Shown: one piece after another, positions 44,287 to 56,779 of the stretch
How positions within the stretch are numbered: the first letter of the stretch is position 1
Layout: each line of letters begins with the position of its first letter
Source: Scilla litardierei
Taxonomy: Eukaryota; Streptophyta; Magnoliopsida; Asparagales; Asparagaceae
Assembly (NCBI GenBank): GCA_030789695.1
Contig: CM061142.1
Location: 284,086,165 to 284,150,164 of the forward strand
Direction: 5' to 3'
Length of the DNA: 64,000 bases
Made by a program: the position numbers and the translations under genes
The notes under the pieces: model-generated
The model's input: only the letters and a program-made list of their open reading frames with translations
Database searches by the model: none
Told to the model about the DNA's origin: nothing

Positions 44287-44507
44287 TGGAGGATTGTGAA
44301 AGTGGCTCCATGTTTTAGGGAAGATCCCCACGAATTTGATTAGGGATTAGCGTTATCTTCTAAGGCTTGTGATCATGAGAGTGACTCATGTTTTAGGGAT
44401 GATTACTAACCCCCGATCTGCTAGTCAGTAACTACGAGAGTAGCCCGACTACTAGAACCAACCATGGTGTAGTATCCCAATCCGTAGATCAAGAGAGTGG
44501 ATACGGA
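44287..44507 (+). other. Hairpin series with GAGAGTGG-type loops in the A2 5' LTR leader
   Basis: TGGAG/CTCCA around GATTGTGAAAGTGG (44287-44310). A weakened hairpin around GATCATGAGAGTGA (44366-44390). TAGTC/GACTA around a loop with ACTACGAGAGTAG (44422-44451). TCCGTA/TACGGA around GATCAAGAGAGTGGA (44481-44507). All lie downstream of the TATA-like box and upstream of the primer site, as in A1. Confidence 0.65.
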
Positions 44508-44853
44508 CTTGAGATATGGGAATTGTGTCGAGCGTAATGCACGTATCCATGTGTAAAGTGCATAGAGAAAGCAGTTGAGCATAGGGATACGTTAGATGAG
44601 TAGGACGACGAAAGTCAAGTACTAGTTCCCATTTTCGGATGTGACACTCCTACTCTCATTTATAGTTCAAAGAAAAGGTTCTTAACCTGAGATCTAAGTT
44701 CGAAAGTCCTAGCGGGGATTCCCGACACCTTAGCGATATTTCTCTCAATTGTTTTCTTTGTTTTATTTGTTTTCTTTTGTGTGTGGAGTTGTCGGTTGTG
44801 CCTTGCTGATCATGACACCCTCGCATTTCATCTCCGCCACTATTATGACCTCC

Positions 44854-46406
44854 AGTTGGACCTCGATCTAAGCCTAATGGTGGGGGGGAAGTGAATAGGC
44901 TAATAAAAAATTCTTCGAGAACACATGCAGTTATCAGCACAAATAGCCAGACACATAGAAACTAAAAAGTAATCACAGAGTGCACAGCGAATTTACCCTG
45001 GTTCGGTCGTCCCAACGACCTACTCCAGCCCCAAAGTAGATACTAGCATTAATAAGTCAAGGGTACAACTAAAGCGCTCCGAGCACCGACTCTACGCTCA
45101 CCAAGTTCGTACCACACTCACCAAAGTGCCAAACACTAGTAAATGCTCTCTCCTGACTAGCCCCGACTAGTCAGGACCCTCTTGTCTAGCACCGACTAGA
45201 CAAGACCCCAAAAGAATGAATAAGTAACCTACAAAGATCAACACACCAATACACGAATATAACATAACAAAGAGTTTAGAAAATCTCAATTCGTGTCTGC
45301 ATCGTCGTCTCTGTCGATTAGTGCATGGTCAGAACTAGTCTGACAAGATGTAGTCGTCAATTCCTCTTAGCCGCCGCTATTGGATGATGCTCTGACGTCT
45401 GGGCTAGCAATGGTTGAGTTTGTCTCCCCTTGGATGATGTTGCGGCAATGAGAGTTCTTGGGACTTGAACTTGCGGCCTAGGAGGATGACTTGAACTTGC
45501 AGCCTAGGAGGAGGAATCTTGATGCTTGCTAATGTATGGATGAGAACTCCTTGTGGATGTTGCACAATGGAGATGATTAATGGAGCCCCTTGAAGACTTG
45601 CAGCCTTGGCAATGGAAGACCTTGCGACAATGTGGAGGAGGGCCTCTTGTTTGTATCTTGCACAATGGAGTTGAGTCTTCGTTTGGATGGTTGTGCAATG
45701 AAGGAGGAGGCTTCTCTTGATATGTTGCGGCCTTTGATGTGATGAAGCTCCCTTGGAAGTTGCAAAAATAAGGAGGATCCTTGAAGCTTATTGCCACAAT
45801 GGCGATGAAGCCCCTTGTGATATATTGCGGCCTTAGGAGGAAGATGATGTGTTGGCCGGACCCTTCTATTTGGTTTTGCCTCATCGATTGCTCTCCTTTG
45901 AATGTGAGTTTATATAACAGAAGGAGAAGATCTTTGGCTCATGTGGAATCCCATAAAATATGGAGATTGGACGGAATCCTATCGTGAATAGGATTTGAAA
46001 TAATCATATATAAGATCTCTTCTAATCACAATAGGATTTGGAGTTTGAGTTTGGATTGTCATAGGATTTGTATTTGAATGGAACTAGGATTTGAATTGGA
46101 TCTCATTTAATCACAAATTGATTTGCATGAGATTTGGTTCAATCACTTTTGATATGAATGACATCTCTCCATATCTCTCCATATTTGACCAAGTTCAAAT
46201 TGCAAATGAATTGCAATTTCTCCATCGCATTGACTAAGTCTTCTTTGAATATTTCTCCATCACTTTGACTAAGTCCTTGTTTGAGTATTTACGAGCTTGC
46301 CACTCCTGAAAACACTTAGCACACACACCAAATTGTTCACACACGTTTGTTATCATCAAACACGAAGTCATCCATCGTTGTATCCAACTACACGTTGTAT
46401 CCAATA
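44854..46406 (-). repeat. Copia-3 3' LTR (1553 bp)
   Basis: Aligns with 49686-51257. Holds a G-run (44881-44888) next to the LTR end, as in the partner LTR (49711-49726). Confidence 0.88.
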
Positions 46407-47599
46407 ATCTCCCCCTTTTGATGATGACAAACCAATATAAGATTTGAGCAATAATGATCCACATAATATCATCGTGACATGTGTGTGTGAAGTGTGATGA
46501 TGGAGGAAATAATACAAGTACAATGATGTACAATGATGTTCATCATAAATGCATGCTCCCCCTATATTTAAGCTCCCCCTTTATTCATGCCTCCCCTTAA
46601 ACAAACCCCCTTGAACACATATTCATTAAGCACAATATTCACATATTCACATATTTCATTAGGCATATTAAGCATTAAGCACATCATTCATCCAAATCTT
46701 CTCAACATTCTCCCCCTTTTGTTATCATCAAAAGTGTACAACGAAGTCAATATCATGTCACATGCAAAAAGAGAGTATTATACACTATACCAAACACTTG
46801 CATGTAGTCATTCTTAGAATAAACAAGTCAAATCTATGTGAATTATAACAAAGACTTCTACACCAACGTGTACGTGACATTGAAGCACATAAGGAGAACT
46901 TTCAAGAAATTCAACCAAAACCAATCCATTTTTCCATGTAACATGATGTCATCTTGGATTGATTTTCCCCATCTCATTAAAAATGAGTTCAAGTTACCAC
47001 ACCCAAAACATAGCCTACGAGGACTGTTAGATGTGGGGTGGCATTGCTTGACGAGTATAATGCCAACGCTAAAGTTTACTCTTAAAGCTTATGTTGGATA
47101 CTCGTGGGTAGTTTCGTTACCATGGATCGTATCCATTTTTCATACAGAGCTCTTTTCTTTTCTCTTTTTATTTATATTTTTTTCAATTCATTTCTTTTGA
47201 GCTCTATTTTTTTTCAAGGCAAGACACATCATAACCCTTAGATTTTCAGTTATTTTTCATCCTACATTCACTTTCCAATATTTCATAAAAAATATCTCGA
47301 AATGTACAACAACATTTAATACTCGTGGAAGTGAAAGTGTAGGTGTAGAAATAAAATTATTCTAATCATTGAACATATCATGGTTATTAAGAAAATCAAA
47401 CATGCACATGTAGATATAACAATAATACATCAATTTCTATATGGATATGAATGTTATTCATTAATACCAATTTAATGATTCAAGAGAAAGATACACATTA
47501 AGCACCATTTTAATAGCACATTGTGTTTTTCCTTTTTTGTTATGTGTTTATGAAGAACTAACGCATCCTAACAAATGAACTAGCACACAAACAAATGAA
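46407..47599 (-). other. Copia-3 conserved non-coding tail
   Basis: No ORF; shares several blocks with 31221-32584 of Copia-1. Begins with the polypurine tract at its left edge. Confidence 0.6.
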
Positions 47600-49644
47600 C
47601 TAGCACACAAACAGAAACAAATCAAGCACACAAAAAGCTATGAAGGTATTCATTATGCTCAAAGAAGAAACCATACCTTCGCATTGTCGTTTGTCTAAGG
47701 ACCTTTTTAATGAAACGCGACGTCCAATCCATAGTTTCTTGCCCCTCCATCTTACCGGCACAAAAGATGTTATGTGTGACCTTGGAATCCAATAAGGTCC
47801 ACTCACGTTAGTCATCAAACTCTTAGGAACCCAAATTTATTTAAACTTTATGTTTTTGTTCATATATTTGTAATAATGAGAAGTATGACCAACACAACCA
47901 CATGTAAATCACTTTGCATGAATATTTCTAGCTTTTGTTGTCTCAATGTGAACTTTCCTATATTTTGACTTTTCAACACGTTTCAAATCATATCCAAGTC
48001 CACGCCTATTATTGCCATATATTTGGGTTCCAAGAATTATATCCATAGATTATTTCCCCACACCAAATTTCGTAATGGTCAATTCTAGGTTCGTAACTTT
48101 AGATTTCAAATAAGTATTTTCGTTCACAAGAAAAGTACATTTATTAATGAAAGCCTTCTTGTTTTCATCTTCATTTTTTTTCATGTTTTCATCTTTCTTT
48201 TCAGAATCAATCATTTTGCCTTTAAGCTCATTTTTAAACATGCATATCTTTTCATTAAGCTCTTTATTTTCATTTTCTAGCTTAGTAAAAAATTTTTATG
48301 CATGTGATTTTCTTTTAATAAAGTAGGAAAATTTAGGCAATCAACTTTTTCATGCAAGCTATATATTTCTTTTTTAGCACATCAATGGTAGAATTACATG
48401 CAACAATTTTTTCTTTCAGTTTATCAACTTCTAATGACCTGTTGTAATTGTCATGATGCAGTTCAACATTAGCATTTCTATACTTTTCTACTGTGGATCC
48501 AAGTTTCTCTACAGTTGATTCTAGGCTTTCAATTTCACCTAGCATTTCTTTAAAAGCATTCAGAAGTTGAACTTTGGTGCAAGATTTTACCTCATCAAGC
48601 TCTCCCATCAAGCAAAGGGAGGAGTGGGCAGTCTCCTTCTGAGTCTGTTCCTTGCTATCGTCATCCCACGTTACTGCTTAAGATTTTTCCTTTCTTCTCC
48701 GCAGTGTTGTTCTTTTCTTGTGGGTAATTCTTCTAAAGTGTCCCTGCTTTTGGCATTTAAAACATTGAACTCCATCAGTAGCAGTCTGCTCAGAAGATTG
48801 TTTAGCAGGATTAAGTTTGTTAGAGTGATTAAACCTTTTTGCCATTTCAGCTCTTCTTTGGTTGGTTTTGATGTATCTTCTGAATCCTTTGACCATCAGC
48901 GCTTGCTCCTCGTCAAGATCATCGTCGTCATATTCCTTAGCTTGAAGAGCTAGTGCCTTTGATATCTTGATCTTAGCTTTCTCTCTGGTTTCAATGCTCT
49001 GCAACTCAAGCTCATGTGATATTAGGTTTCCTATCAGATCTTCCACCCTCATATTTGATAGATCCTTGGCTTCCTGAATGGCTGTGACATTGGGATGGAA
49101 AGAGCTCAGCAACGACCTTAAGATCTTCCTTATTTGCTCCAGGCTTGAGTATAGCTTTCCAAGAGAGCTAGATTTGTAGACGATGTCTGTGAACCTCGCA
49201 AACATCACCTTGATGGACTCAAATGGAAGCATGCGGACGCTTTCAAATTCTGTGCTGAGCAAAGCAAGTCTGGATTCCTTCACCTGCGACGTTCCCTCAT
49301 GTGTCACCTCCACCATGCGCCAAATTTCTTGCACAGTTTGACATTGGGAGATACGATTAAACTCAGCATTATCTAAAGAGCAAATAAGTGCATTCATAGC
49401 TCTATTATTCAAAGAAAAGCATTTTTTATCAACATCATCCCATTTATCTTCGGGTTTTAGAATTTCAGTGTCTTCAATTTTAATGGTCGGGAGTTTATAT
49501 CCTTTTTCAACAATGTTGCACACATCATAATCAACAGACGCTAAATATAATCATAGTTTTATAGTAAGCAAAATCAGTGCCATTAAATTTGGGGGGTCTA
49601 ACTGTAGACTAGCCTTCAGCAAAAGTTGAATCAGAGATAGTCAT
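47600..49644 (-). pseudogene. Copia-3 gag with coiled-coil extension, interrupted
   Basis: From ATG 49644 the frame has an early TAG and further breaks, then a 281-codon clean stretch (49523-48678): KCFSLNNRAMNALICSLDNA, EVTHEGTSQVKESRLALLST, MRVEDLIGNLISHELELQSI. It ends in a zinc knuckle CFKCQKQGHFRRITH whose last Cys appears replaced (Thr). Coiled-coil pieces follow at 48611-48333 and 48241-48050, then MMTNVSGPYWIPRSHIT near 47818. Same domain order as Copia-1; protease, integrase and RT absent. Confidence 0.85.
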
Positions 49645-49671
49645 AGTTATCTAGCCTAGATCCTCTAACAT

Positions 49672-49683
49672 GCTCTGATACCA
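49672..49683 (-). promoter_or_regulatory. Copia-3 primer-binding site, initiator tRNA-Met
   Basis: TGGTATCAGAGC on the minus strand, two bases after the LTR end at 49686. Confidence 0.95.
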
Positions 49684-49685
49684 CT

Positions 49686-51257
49686 TGTTGGATCTGAATC
49701 TAGGCCTGAGGGGGGGGGGGGGGGGTGAATAGGCTAATAAAAATTCTTCGAGAACACAGGCAGTTATCAGCACAAATAGCCAGATACAGAGTAAATAAAA
49801 AGCAATCACAGAGTGCATAACATATTTACCCTAGTTCGGTCATCCTAACAACCTACTCCAGCTCCAAAGCAGATACTAGCATTAATATGTCAAGGGTACA
49901 ACTAAAGCACTCTGAGCACCGACTCTACGCTCACCAAGTTCGTGCTGCACTTACCAAAGTGCCAAACACAATTAAACTAGTAAATGTTCTTCCTTGACTA
50001 GCCCCGACTAATCAAGACCCTCTTATCTAGCACCGACTAGACAAGACTCTAAAAGAATGAATAAGTAATCTACAAAGATCAACACACCAATACACGAATA
50101 TAAAATAACAAAAAGTTTAGAAAAGCTCAATTCGTGTCTTTGTCATCGTCTCTGTCGATCAGCGCATGGTCAGAACTAGTTTGACAAGATGTAGTCATCG
50201 ATACCTCTTAACCTCTGCTCTTGGATGATGCTCTGAAGTCTGGGCTAGCAATGGTTGAGTTTGTCTCTCCTTGGATGATGTTGCGACAATGAGAGTTATT
50301 GGGACTTGAACTTGCGGCATAGGAGGAGAATTTGAACTTGAGGCCTAGGAGGAAGAAGCTTGATGCTTGCACAATGTATGGATGAGAACTCCTAGTGGAT
50401 GTTGCGCAATGGAGATGATTGATGGAGCCCCTTGAAGACTTGCGACCTTGGCAACGGAAGAGCTTGCGGCAATGTGGAGGAGGGCCTCTTGTTTGTATCT
50501 TGCGCAATGGAGTTGAGGAGGCTTCTTTTGATATGTTACAGCCTTGGATGTGATGAAGCTCCCTTGGAAGTTGCGACAATAAGGAGGATCCTTGAAGCTT
50601 GTTGCCACAATGGAGATGAAGCCCCTTGGATATATTGCGGCCTTAGGAGGAAGAGAATGTGTTGGCTGCACCCTTCTATTTGGTTTTGCCTCATCGATTG
50701 CTCTCCTTTGAATGTGAGTTTATATAGGAGACGGATAAGATCTTTCGCTCATGTAGAATCCCATAAAATATCGAGATGGGAAGGAATCCTAACTTGAATA
50801 GGATTTGAAATAATCATATGGAAGATCTCTTCTAATCACAATAGGATTTGGAGTTTGAGTTTGGATTGCAATAGGATTTGGAGTTTGAATTTGGATTACA
50901 ATAGGATTTGGATTTGAATGGCAATGGGATTTGAATTTGAATAGCAATGTGATTTGAATTTAATCACAAATTGATTTGCATGAGATTTGATTCAATCACT
51001 TTTGATATGAATGAGATCTCTCCATATCTCTCCATATTTGACCAAGTCCAAATTGCAAATGAATTGCAATTTCTCCATCACATTGACTAAGTCTTCTTTG
51101 CATATTTCTCCTCACTTTGACTAAGTCCCCTTTGAGTATTTACGAGCTTGCCACTCCTGAAAATACTTAGCACACACATAAAATTGTTCACACACGTTTG
51201 TTATCATCAAACACGAAGTCATCGATCATTGTATCCAACTACACGTTGTATCCAACA
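49686..51257 (-). repeat. Copia-3 5' LTR (1572 bp)
   Basis: Minus-strand start TGTTGGATACAACGTG (51257) and end ATCCAACA (49686). Tandem variants of ATAGGATTTGGA(G/T)TTTGA lie at about 50840-50960. Confidence 0.92.
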
Positions 51258-51262
51258 CCTCC

Positions 51263-51443
51263 TTCGTAATCCACCTCCACAATAAAATCGAAGCCTAATC
51301 GACCAAGGAATCAATAGGTAATATAAGCAACGCCTCCTTGTGGATTCGACCCCGAACTCATCGGGAATATATTGATCTGCCACCTTGCAATTGGGGGTGA
51401 GTGTGTGCATCACCTTTTTGGGGGTGTGCATCCTTGTAGAACA
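51263..51443 (+). repeat. A2 5' LTR, second part
   Basis: Matches the last 180 bases of the 3' LTR and ends GTAGAACA at 51443. Together with 42961-44853 it gives about 2074 bp. Confidence 0.88.
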
Positions 51444-51449
51444 ATAAAA

Positions 51450-51469
51450 TGGCGCCGTTGCCGAGGAGG
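51450..51469 (+). promoter_or_regulatory. A2 primer-binding site, tRNA-Asp
   Basis: TGGCGCCGTTGCCGAGGAGG, six bases after the LTR end. Complementary to the 3' end of plant tRNA-Asp(GTC) except one position in the first 18. Confidence 0.9.
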
Positions 51470-51706
51470 CGTTCCGCCATATTACCAATCTATCACCATT
51501 AGGTTGCTAGACTTCGAATAAATAAAAAGAAAAAAAATATAAAAAACTTGAAAAAATTTATAAAAAGAAACAAAAAGTGATTTTTACCCCACCACCACAT
51601 TATTATTATATTTATCTCTTTGTGCCACCGGCGTCTTTTCCAGGTTGTTCATTTCTGTGATTGTTTAGGTTCTATGCATTCGAATATGTGAGGAAGGTTC
51701 ACTCCA

Positions 51707-53148
51707 ATGAATCAAGCATTTTGTGCGGTCCTTAGCTTTACCCAAGCTGACAGAGAGAGTCTCAGCAAACTTAGGGAGGTCTAACGACCTATTAAGTGGG
51801 TACCCATCTCGTGCATATTTTTATGATGCAGAGCTATTTTGTCTCTTCGATGGAGGGCTAAAGGAACCCTCATGTGAGTTTATGCAGAGGATGCACGTGG
51901 GAAATTTTGGTGATTTACAGTTGGCAGCAGCCTTGGAACAAATGATAGATGCGGCTCGATCTGCCGGTTTGCTACCCGTTATGGCAGGTGACCCATCCGG
52001 TCAAGTATTCATCAATTTCGTTATGCCTAATGTCTCTGATGTAGGTACTATCATAGACGGAGTGTATGTTTCACTTGAAGGCGATCGTCTCCACTTTTAC
52101 ACCATTAACACTCCACAGATTGAGACATTCAAGCAGCCAGAGGAGGACAAATTTTTGGGCCTATTGAGAAACATTGTGGACGTAGTTCGGTCCACCGGTC
52201 CAATGACATTAACTGCAGATGATCCTTCTGAGCGTGAATTTCATAATTTTATTATTCATGGCATCTCTTCTATAGGTACCATTGACGATAGATCCACACT
52301 TGAGTTGAGGGGGACAAGATATACTTTTATACCGTGGAAGAGATACGTGAGCCCACTGAACAACCTGTAGCACCAGAGGAGCCCAAGGAGGAGGCCGTGC
52401 TAGCAGAGCCGTAGCAGGCCGTTGAGGAGGATGCTATTCGAGATGAGGATACATATATTCACATGGAACCCGAGTATTGCCCACCTTCAGTTGAGCTTCA
52501 TCAGCCACCCCCACCATTTACTGTAGCTGAGGACCATCCATTGGAGTTTATTGCTCCCACCCAGGGAGAATATTTTACACTGTTGCTATTTACATTTGAT
52601 TCCCTCATTTTTTGATGGCTATCTGATACTGGATTCAGATGTCCCTGACAAACCACATTTTCTGCAGGACACATGTGTGTATGACCAGGTGGTGCGTTGG
52701 GATGTATATGAGGAGGACGTCGAGGAGTTTCCGGTACTTTGGGATGTGTCCACCGTGGAAGAGCCTGAAGTAGACCACGAGGAAGCGTTGCCTAAAAAAC
52801 ATGAAGCGAGCAAAGAGGAGTTAGCAAACGTGGTGCATGAGAGTATAGATCTATTTTCAAGGAAGTATCATCGACCATTGTTTATCTCCCATATCTATTT
52901 TGAAGATCTTCTCTGGAATACATATATTTTGGGGTTGAAAATATCCTAGTAGGTTGATGCGGCTTATCTCTTGCAGGGTACAGGTGGAATCCTTGAGGAG
53001 ATGCTGGGAGCCGCATTGCTAGAATCTGATGGAGTCCTTGGAGACACGCACCTGGCAGAGCCACGGAAAGAACAGTTGGAGTGGTTGCATGCACCAGCAA
53101 AGATACCAGATTTGCCTTTTACTACAGGTGGTATTAATTTAGTAGTGT
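51707..53148 (+). pseudogene. A2 internal ORF: unrecognised protein with a duplicated 60-residue module and acidic tail
   Basis: Probably starts at ATG 51707 (MNQAFCAVLSFTQADRESLS), with a frame change near 51778 into the long frame that ends at 52370. Residues 68-128 and 144-203 of the 51723-based frame align without gaps, with about 21 identities in 61 (shared DPS...F.NF, S..GTI.D, L.G.R..F). Past 52340 a frame change leads into a Glu/Pro/Ala-rich tail (VAPEEPKEEAVLAEP), interrupted by TAG at about 52412. A further acidic part runs 52551-52949 (WDVYEEDVEEFPVLWDV) and on to about 53148. No gag, protease or enzyme motif is recognisable. Could be a highly diverged gag-like protein or captured cargo. 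Confidence 0.55.
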
Positions 53149-54703
53149 AGTTGTAGTGTAGAATTTTATGATTTAAATAAACACGAATCCTCTCGATAGT
53201 GAGAGGACCATATATGATGTTTATGCTTTCCTAGTTTAATAAATACACCCCATATGATGGTTACATAATAATATTTTGCATCACACCATATTCTATGATT
53301 TGATTGCCCACCCAAATTTTATGATGCTTACTTTGCTTTTCTACCCAATTTTTATGCACATCTGTCCACACCGGGCATCGTTTGATTTAGCTTAGGGGGA
53401 GAGAAATTATTTTTTTTGTGTAGCTCCTGATTTTGTCGTTGTCCTTTATCCATATCACACACACACATTGAGGATAATATGATGTTTAAGCTTGGGGGAG
53501 TGCACAGTGCACACACTTTGCTTCGTTGTGAAACATACCTTAAAATTTTCTGATGAACCATATTCACTTCTTTATTTTTGTCTTATATACTTTATTTTCT
53601 ATGAAATATTGTGGATTTATTTTATTATGTATTCTGATATCTGTTAGACTAGAGTTTAATTCATTGATTAGAGTATCATTGTTAATATGTTTTTTCATAG
53701 TGGAATCCATAGTTTCACAACCATATTCTTGAAACAGTTGAGCTAAAAATGAATGAATCAAAATCCGAAAATAATTTGATTCTTGCATGATTTGATTGAT
53801 AATTCTATTACTTCATGGATGTTTAGTAATTCAAGAGAGATATGATAATCTCATGAAAACCAAAGTAGTGATAATTAGAATTCCTGAAACCGAACCATTT
53901 CTAGATTCTATGATTTTCCTTTTCTATAGCCAAATAAATGATCTTTGATCATACTTTGCATTCCATCGTGTTTACGTGAGTCTTCACAAATTCCAAAAAC
54001 ATAAAAATCAAATAAATATCCTAAATAAAAGGTTCTTGGGGTTCCTTGTAACCCGATGCCTTAAGATCATCTGATCCGGGATGCATAGACCGCTCCTTGC
54101 ACTCCATTGCATTTACGCAAGTTTGCAAGATAAAAAGCCAAAAAATAGACAAAGATATAACAACACAGAAATTCCATATCTTTATCTCCATTTCTATATA
54201 GAATAAGGACATGACAGAGTTGATGGGTTCTAGGAGTCATGAAACGAGCGTAATGTGGTGATTGCCTTACATTAATTTAATTTACTAACTCATTCCATGA
54301 AGCTTAACAAAACACAACGTATACTTAAAACTATTTGATCGTTACATATTTATGCTGCTTAAAAATGAGTTGTGGACATTGGATTCATCTCTGTGAACTT
54401 AGTATATTTCATGATAAACTATGATATGATGTAGCTCTACTCTCATTTCATTGTCTATCAAGTTCATTACATTTATTGAAATCCACAATAAGTTCATTTA
54501 AGCGAGACTTAAGCATTTTGTGTGAATGTGCATTCCGATTATATATTGGTGCGTGTTCACGTATTCTTGTATCTATGGGTTCATATATTTGCTGAGTTTA
54601 AGATTGAGCCCCTTGGCTCCATCACACTTCATCATCTCACCTTTCCATTGTATTCCTCTCCCGGGTTCGCTTCTTACTAGTCTTTCTCGAAGACGAGTAA
54701 GAG
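53149..54703. other. A2 3' untranslated region
   Basis: AT-rich, no ORF with a domain. Contains a GCTTGGGGGAG word at 53490-53500, similar to the polypurine tract, and short repeated phrases only. Confidence 0.55.
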
Positions 54704-54720
54704 GTAAGCTTGGGGGATTT
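54704..54720 (+). promoter_or_regulatory. A2 polypurine tract
   Basis: GTAAGCTTGGGGGATTT directly before the 3' LTR; part of the 39-base block at 54686-54724 shared with A1. Confidence 0.85.
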
Positions 54721-56774
54721 TGATGTCATAATATTTCATATTTTATCTATATGTTTACATGTCAAATTGATTGCTTAAATATCGATTTTATACGTGTTTA
54801 TGTTGATGAATGGAACTATTTGACTTCGAGAGCATTTGGTTGCACTTCAGGGAATATCGAGCAATTCAGAGCATAGTGGAGAGGAGGATACAATCATTGA
54901 CACTGGAGCAGAAGCAGCATCGTATTTGAGGAGTTCATGCTGCTGGAGAGGAGCAAGAAAAGAAAACAAAGAAGAAAGAAAGAGGAGGAAGAAAAGGAAG
55001 GAGATGACCATGACTGAATTCCAGGTTACTCGGCCGAGCGGCTATCTCGCTTGGCCGAGCTGATGCCCCAAAAGAAAAGAGCAAAGAGAGGGCCAAGAAG
55101 AGCTTATAGGTGGCAGGTCGCTCGACCGAGCGACCTACCTCGCTCGACCGAGCGGCCCTATGCAGACGACCCCCAGATTTGCCTTGGAAATCTTTGTCGA
55201 ATTAGCTCGACCGAGCGGCTATCCCACTCAATCGAGCGGCCTTCTTCTACCCAGACTCAAAGATGAAGCATCGAAGAGGTACTCGACCGAGCGCTACGGC
55301 ACGCTCAACCGAGCGACCAAGGCCGCTTGGCCGAGCAGAGTAGAAAGCACAGAATTCTGGACAGTTCTTCACTCTTTGAAGATATGCTATCACGCCGAAT
55401 TTTATAGTATTTTTCTCATATTTGTTTCCAGATGGTAGACTTCACGACAATTCTAACGCTGCCAAGAACATGCCAAACGGTGGTCGGATGAGTCCTAGTA
55501 AATTTCTGCAAGTTGGTGAATCTGTGCTGTAAACTGTGCTCAGGCAGGAAGGAAATTGTACTCGATCGAGTGCCTGTGCACAGCTTGACCGAGCTGATCA
55601 GGCAGAAATCACGGGCCCAAGGTCGACTTAGGGTTATTTTGAGGGTTTTCTTTGGGATATATATATGTATTGGACAGCCATCAAAGGGGAATCTCATCTT
55701 TTGTTAGGGGAGCTCGTTTTTAGGGTTTGTAGGCTATTTTCGGATGTTAGGCTACGCCATCGGCCCACTCCTTGATGATTTTGTAGAATCTATTGCCAAG
55801 ATAAGTATTTCTCTCATTGAATCTTCCTTATTTCTGTTCTTAATTGTTTGTGATGTTGATTTCTATTGTTTTCTTATCTTTCCCCATGATTGTGTAGTGC
55901 TATTGCTAGGGTTAGGGATGAACCCTAGGATTCTAGGGATTGGCTGTTAGGTTAACCTTAGTTGGATAAATCTATGGTTGCTCCATGGTAGTTTGAGCAA
56001 GGATTTTGGGGGATTTACCCTAGAATTGGAGGATTGCAAAAGTAGCTCCATGTTCTAGGGAAGATCCCCATGAATCTGATTAGGGATTAGCGTCATCTTC
56101 TAGGGCACGTGATCATGATAGTGACTCGTGTTTTAGAGATGATTACTAACCCCCGATCCGCTAGTCGGTGACTACGAGAGTAGCCCGACTGCTAGAACCA
56201 ACCATGGTGTAGTATCCCAATCCCTAGATCAAGAGAGTGGATACGGACTTGAGATATGGGAATCGTGTCGAGCGTAATGCACGTATCCATGTGTTAAGTG
56301 CATAGAGAAAGCAGCTGAGCATAAGGATACGTTAGATGAGTAGGACGACGAAAGTCAATTACTCGTTTCCATCTTCAGATGTGACACTCCTACTCTCATT
56401 TATAGTTTAACGAAAGGGTTCTTAACCTGAGATCTAAGTTCGAAAGTCCTAGTGGAGATTCCCGACACCTTAGCGATCTTTCTCTCAATTGTTTTCTTTG
56501 GTTTATTTGTTTTATTTTTTATGGAGTTGTCAGTTGTGCCTTGCTGATCGTGATACCCTCGTATTTCACCTCCGCCACCATTATGACCTCCTTCGTAATC
56601 CACCTCCACAATAAACTCGAAGCCTAATCAACCAAGGAATCGATAGGTATTGTAAGCAACGCCTCCTTGTGGATTCGACCCCAAACTCATCGGGAATATA
56701 TTGCTCTGACATCCTTGCACTTGGGGTGTGAGTATGTGCATCCCCTTTTTGGGGGTGTGCATCCTCACAGAACA
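54721..56774 (+). repeat. A2 3' LTR (2054 bp)
   Basis: TGATGTCATAATATT to CAGAACA. Includes the palindrome cluster (about 55029-55345), a TATATATATG box near 55657, and the hairpin series: TGGAG/CTCCA (56027-56050), CACG/CGTG around a GATCATGATAGTGA loop (56106-56130), AGTCGG/CCGACT (56163-56190), and TCCCTA/TACGGA, one mismatch, around GATCAAGAGAGTGGA (56221-56247). Confidence 0.92.
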
Positions 56775-56779
56775 ATGAT

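Larger units (their letters stand above)
42961..44853 (+). repeat. A2 5' LTR, first part
   Basis: Corresponds to the 3' LTR at 54721 onward; interrupted after CCTCC (44849-44853) by Copia-3 and resuming at 51263. A TATA-like box (CTATATGTATT) is near 43920. Confidence 0.9.
44854..51257 (-). mobile_element. Copia-3: gag-only Ty1/copia element nested in the A2 LTR
   Basis: Flanked by CCTCC (44849-44853 and 51258-51262). Minus-strand order: 5' LTR 51257-49686 (TGTTGGATAC...ATCCAACA), initiator tRNA-Met primer site, gag with coiled coil, conserved non-coding tail, polypurine tract AAAAGGGGGAGAT (46419-46407), 3' LTR 46406-44854. No pol domains. The 3' LTR terminus has decayed (TCCAACT instead of TCCAACA; start TATTGG instead of TGTTGG). 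LTR differences are visible throughout, so it is older than A1. Confidence 0.9.
42961..56774 (+). mobile_element. A2: Athila-like non-autonomous LTR retrotransposon
   Basis: The 5' LTR starts TGATGTGTCATAAT (42961) and the 3' LTR ends CAGAACA (56774), with ATGAT on both sides (42956-42960 and 56775-56779). It interrupts G1 between its second RNase H and integrase. Without the nested Copia-3 it is about 7.4 kb: LTR about 2.07 kb, primer site for tRNA-Asp (51450), a 3.3-kb internal region with one unusual ORF, polypurine tract, and 3' LTR 2054 bp. There is no gag, protease, RT or integrase. Shared features with A1 are primer type, six-base spacer before it, PPT block, U3 palindromes and leader hairpins. 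Confidence 0.88.

Noticed and set aside
51450..51469. tRNA-like sequence (also 25348-25367)
   Set aside because: Only the complement of a tRNA 3' end, placed six bases after an LTR; a primer-binding site, not a tRNA gene.
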